NCBI GenBank assembly: GCA_035255845.1
Contig: DATEZE010000024.1
Location: 1-16,876 of the forward strand
DNA from: JALORV01 sp035255845
GTDB lineage: Bacteria > Pseudomonadota > Gammaproteobacteria > Burkholderiales > Burkholderiaceae_F
DNA: 16,876 bases
Direction of reading: 5' to 3'
Part shown: positions 14,606 to 16,876 of the stretch, one piece after another
Position numbering within the stretch: position 1 is the first letter of the stretch
How the letters are laid out: each line of letters starts with the position of its first letter
Program-made: the position numbers and the translations under genes
Notes under the pieces: model-generated
Seen by the model: the letters and a program-made list of their open reading frames with translations, nothing else
Databases searched by the model: none
Told to the model about the DNA's origin: nothing

Positions 14606-15079
14606 ATGAATCGTCGTTCGTGGCTGTTCGGTCTGGTTGTCACATCGCTCGTCGGCTGCGCGTCGATGCAGGCCAAAAACGTACCGGAGGTCATCGCCGC
14701 CGATCCGGAGCTCTCGACCTTGAGCAACCTGATCAGCGACGCGGGCTTGACGCAGACGCTTTCAGCGCCCGGCCCGTTCACCGTGTTTGCGCCAACGAAC
14801 GCTGCCTTCAAGGCCGTGCCGGCAAAGACCATGGATGAGCTCGCGAAGAACAAGGAACTGCTCGCGCAGGTCCTGACGTACCACGTCGTTCCCGGCAAAG
14901 CGATGGCCGCCGACGTCAAGCAGGGCAATGCGAAGTCCGTCAACGGCGCGAACCTGGCGCTTTCAAAGTCCGGAACCTATGTGACCGTTGAAGACGCGCT
15001 TGTCACGAAGGCAGACCTTGACGCCACCAACGGTGTGGTTCACGTCGTCGACCGCGTTCTGCTGCCGCCAAAACGCTAG
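14606..15079 (+). CDS. Fasciclin (FAS1) domain lipoprotein
   Basis: A single FAS1 domain behind a lipoprotein signal. From ATG 14606 the product is 157 residues. MNRRSW is a basic n-region, a hydrophobic stretch runs from about 7 to 16, and the lipobox LVGC places the lipidated cysteine at 18. The FAS1 domain (about 24-156) has both conserved motifs: FTVFAPTNAAF (H1, about 58-68) and VLTYHVVPGK (H2, about 89-98). It ends with GVVHVVDRVLLPP. FAS1 domains mediate adhesion or carbohydrate and matrix contacts in bacteria; the partner is unknown. Residues 19-21 (ASM) lack an Asp at +2, so outer-membrane sorting is likely. The reading frame is open upstream to 14417, but GGAG at 14595-14598 and the signal peptide decide for 14606. 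It lies behind a Pho box, divergent from pstS. Confidence 0.9.
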   Translation: MNRRSWLFGLVVTSLVGCASMQAKNVPEVIAADPELSTLSNLISDAGLTQTLSAPGPFTVFAPTNAAFKAVPAKTMDELAKNKELLAQVLTYHVVPGKAMAADVKQGNAKSVNGANLALSKSGTYVTVEDALVTKADLDATNGVVHVVDRVLLPPKR

Positions 15080-15317
15080 CCTGCTACTGCTGCAAAACGG
15101 CGCCTCCGCAGCGTCGTCTTTTAGCATCGTGACGTCTGATCAGACGCGTTGCTGCTCGTACCCGCATTGCCGGCATTAGTTTGTTACACGCGTCCGGTGT
15201 CTGTATCGGGCTCGGAAAGGACTGAGCAAACACAACATACCCGACGACGCGACGAGAGGTGCTAAGGCTGTTCCTTTCTGGCGACAACGTCGGTGACCGG
15301 CAGGCCCTGAGGCGAAG
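15080..15317. other. Intergenic stretch after the fasciclin gene
   Basis: No supported gene on either strand. It holds a 14-bp perfect palindrome CGTCTGATCAGACG (15133-15146), which lacks a T-run. A GC-rich region around 15105-15120, ending in TTTT at about 15119-15122, could be a weak terminator. The Pho box of the next operon follows. Confidence 0.4.
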
Positions 15318-15350
15318 TGTCATGTGCTCGTCACCCGGTGAACCTAGCGT
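15318..15350 (+). promoter_or_regulatory. Pho box upstream of the metallophosphoesterase/glycosyltransferase pair
   Basis: TGTCAT (15318-15323), 5 nt, CGTCAC (15329-15334), then 10 nt and TAGCGT (15345-15350). The half-sites are identical to those of the fasciclin promoter and the spacing is the same throughout. The predicted transcription start would be near 15357, only a few bases before ATG 15360, which favours a downstream start codon for the gene. Confidence 0.65.
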
Positions 15351-15359
15351 GCGTTACTC

Positions 15360-16301
15360 ATGGTGCGATGGCTTAGATGCAAGATCACGTTGTGGCGCGC
15401 GCAGCGCGCAGGAACGCAGTCTTTGAATCCGGAGATGCTCACCGCACCGGTCGCGCCAGAAACTCCACCACCCTCGCCCGATGTTGCAACCGATCGGCAC
15501 CGCGCGATCTTCATCTCCGACATTCACCTCGGCACGCGCGGCTGCAAGGCGAACTACCTGCTCGACTTCCTGCGTCATACGGAGTCCGACACGCTGTACC
15601 TCGTCGGCGACATCATCGACGGCTGGGCGCTGAAAAAGGGCTTCTACTGGCCGCAAGCGCATAACGACGTCGTGCAGAAGGTGCTGCGCAAGGCCCGCAA
15701 GGGCACCCGCGTCATTTACATCCCCGGCAATCACGACGAGCTCGGCCGGCAGTTCACCGGCCTGGATTTCGGCCAGGTGGCGATCCGGCAGGACGCCTTG
15801 CACGTGCTGAAGGACGGCCGACGGTTATGGGTCGTCCACGGTGATTTCGCCGACGGCGTGATCCTTCACGCACGCTGGCTCGCCTATGTCGGCGACTCGC
15901 TCTACGAATTCGTGCTGTGGCTCAACAGCCACTTCAACCGCGTCCGCATCGCACTCGGCTTCACGTACTGGAGCCTGTCGCAATACTTGAAACATCGCGT
16001 GAAGAACGCGGTGAGCTTCATCACGGGATTCGAGCAGGTACTGCTGCGCGAGGCGCGCCGCCGGGGCTATGACGGCGTCGTCTGCGGCCACATCCACAAG
16101 GCCGAGATTCGTGAACTCGACGGCTTGCTCTATTGCAACGACGGCGACTGGGTCGAGAGTCTCACCGCGCTGGTCGAGACGCAGGATGGCGACTTGCGCA
16201 TCCTGACCTGGGACCGTCAGCTCGCGCCGGCGCAGGCCGCAGTGCGCTGGGACGACGACGAGGTCGACGAGGCACCGCAGACGGAGGGAGCGCTGGCATG
16301 A
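15360..16301 (+). CDS. PlcP/LpxH-like metallophosphoesterase
   Basis: A calcineurin-like phosphoesterase of the UDP-2,3-diacylglucosamine hydrolase-like group (COG2908). In 313-residue numbering the metal ligands are complete: DIHLG (54-58), GDIID (83-87), GNHDE (123-127), HGD (160-162) and GHIH (243-246). Relatives named PlcP act as phospholipase C in phosphate-starved alphaproteobacteria; true LpxH makes lipid X. The Pho box upstream and the overlapping glycosyltransferase favour PlcP, by inference. ATG 15360 gives the longest frame but lacks a ribosome site and lies at the predicted transcript start. TTG 15423 (AGGAA 8 nt upstream) or ATG 15435 would give about 290 residues and may be the true start. 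The stop overlaps the next ATG by 4 nt. The C-terminal 25 residues are acidic and probably disordered. Confidence 0.85.
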   Translation: MVRWLRCKITLWRAQRAGTQSLNPEMLTAPVAPETPPPSPDVATDRHRAIFISDIHLGTRGCKANYLLDFLRHTESDTLYLVGDIIDGWALKKGFYWPQAHNDVVQKVLRKARKGTRVIYIPGNHDELGRQFTGLDFGQVAIRQDALHVLKDGRRLWVVHGDFADGVILHARWLAYVGDSLYEFVLWLNSHFNRVRIALGFTYWSLSQYLKHRVKNAVSFITGFEQVLLREARRRGYDGVVCGHIHKAEIRELDGLLYCNDGDWVESLTALVETQDGDLRILTWDRQLAPAQAAVRWDDDEVDEAPQTEGALA

Positions 16302-16876
16302 AGATCATTACTGTGACGGACGCGTGGCATCCGCAGGTCAACGGCGTGGTGCGCACGATCGAGGCCACCAATCGCGAACTCGAACGCGGCGGCCACGCGA
16401 CGACGGTCATCGGACCGCCGTCGTTTCATTCGCTGCCCTGCCCCGGGTATCGCGAGATCCGGCTGTCTCTGCTGCCCTATCGGCGCCTCGGGCGGCTGTT
16501 GCGGGAGGAGATCGGCACGAGGCGCGATGCCGCGATCCACATCGCGACCGAGGGGCCGCTGGGCAACGCGGCGCGGCGCTACTGCAGGGCGCACGGCCTG
16601 CCCTACACGACCGCGTACCACACGCGTTTTCCCCAGTACCTCAGGGCGATGTTCGGCGTGCCCGAGCGCTGGACCTACGCCTTCCTGCGTCATTTTCATG
16701 GGCCGGCGAGCGTAGTCATGGCTCCGACCCCGACAGTTGTGCGAGAGCTGCACGAAAACGGACTGCGGCACGTGCAACTCTGGACGCGCGGCGTCGATCT
16801 CGACGCCTTTGTTCCCCGTGAGCCGCTCTTCACCGATGTGCGCCGCCCGGTCTTCCTGTACGTCGGACGCGTCTCG
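16298..16876 (+). CDS. GT4-type glycosyltransferase (C-terminus cut by window edge)
   Basis: The N-terminal 193 residues of a GT-B fold glycosyltransferase. Visible are the opening Gly-rich turn TDAWHPQVNGVVRTIE (about 7-22), HIATEGPLGNAARRYC (about 81-96), the acceptor-site segment YTTAYHTRFPQYLR (about 102-115), APTPTVVRELHENG (about 141-154), TRGVDLDAF (about 162-170) and the start of the donor-binding domain with LYVGRVS at the window edge. This pattern is shared with Agt-type and GDP-mannose-dependent lipid glycosyltransferases. GGAGGGAG at 16283-16290 and the ATGA overlap with the phosphoesterase gene indicate coupled translation. The likely role is to glycosylate diacylglycerol released by its neighbour, making a phosphorus-free lipid; this is inferred from context. 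The donor sugar cannot be told. Confidence 0.87.
   Translation, partial: MKIITVTDAWHPQVNGVVRTIEATNRELERGGHATTVIGPPSFHSLPCPGYREIRLSLLPYRRLGRLLREEIGTRRDAAIHIATEGPLGNAARRYCRAHGLPYTTAYHTRFPQYLRAMFGVPERWTYAFLRHFHGPASVVMAPTPTVVRELHENGLRHVQLWTRGVDLDAFVPREPLFTDVRRPVFLYVGRVS

Overview
The window is about 62-65% GC by eye and is almost fully coding. It looks like a proteobacterial chromosome, most probably a betaproteobacterium. That placement is inferred from three things: the scpB-rluB-rimP order, a single pstSCAB-phoU-phoB-phoR run, and a tRNA-Pro/Arg/His cluster next to a small beta-type hypothetical protein. No phage, insertion sequence, CRISPR array or plasmid function was found.

Layout. (1) Positions 1-2916, minus strand: scpB (chromosome segregation), rluB (23S rRNA pseudouridine synthase with a long low-complexity tail) and the 5' part of rimP (30S maturation, cut by the window edge). 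Between rluB and rimP lies a compact unit with a consensus-like promoter, an 11-bp long-range stem and a strong intrinsic terminator. It is either a small RNA of about 160 nt or a terminator-controlled leader of the rimP operon. (2) Positions 3252-3884, minus strand: a GST-family protein, divergent from lexA. (3) Positions 4059-6636, plus strand: lexA with a LexA box at its own promoter, then imuA, then a RimK-like ATP-grasp ligase whose first ten codons are displaced by an apparent one-base frameshift. The usual partners of imuA (imuB, dnaE2) do not follow it. (4) Positions 6721-7433, minus strand: tRNA-Pro(TGG), tRNA-Arg(TCT) and tRNA-His(GTG) in transcription order, preceded by a small conserved hypothetical gene. 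(5) Positions 7634-14321, minus strand: the complete phosphate-uptake and signalling cluster pstS-pstC-pstA-pstB-phoU-phoB-phoR. (6) Positions 14606-16876, plus strand: a fasciclin-domain lipoprotein, then a metallophosphoesterase of the LpxH-like/PlcP class overlapping a GT4 glycosyltransferase, which is cut by the window edge.

The most interesting result concerns regions 5 and 6. Three promoters share one architecture: two PhoB half-sites spaced 11 bp apart, then 10 nt, then a -10-like TAnnnT. They lie before pstS (minus strand), before the fasciclin lipoprotein (plus) and before the metallophosphoesterase/glycosyltransferase pair (plus). This suggests one local Pho regulon combining phosphate uptake, signalling, a surface adhesion-type lipoprotein and a PlcP-Agt-type pathway that would replace phospholipids with glycolipids when phosphate is scarce. 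The Pho boxes are read directly from the sequence. The lipid-remodelling role is inferred from family and context.
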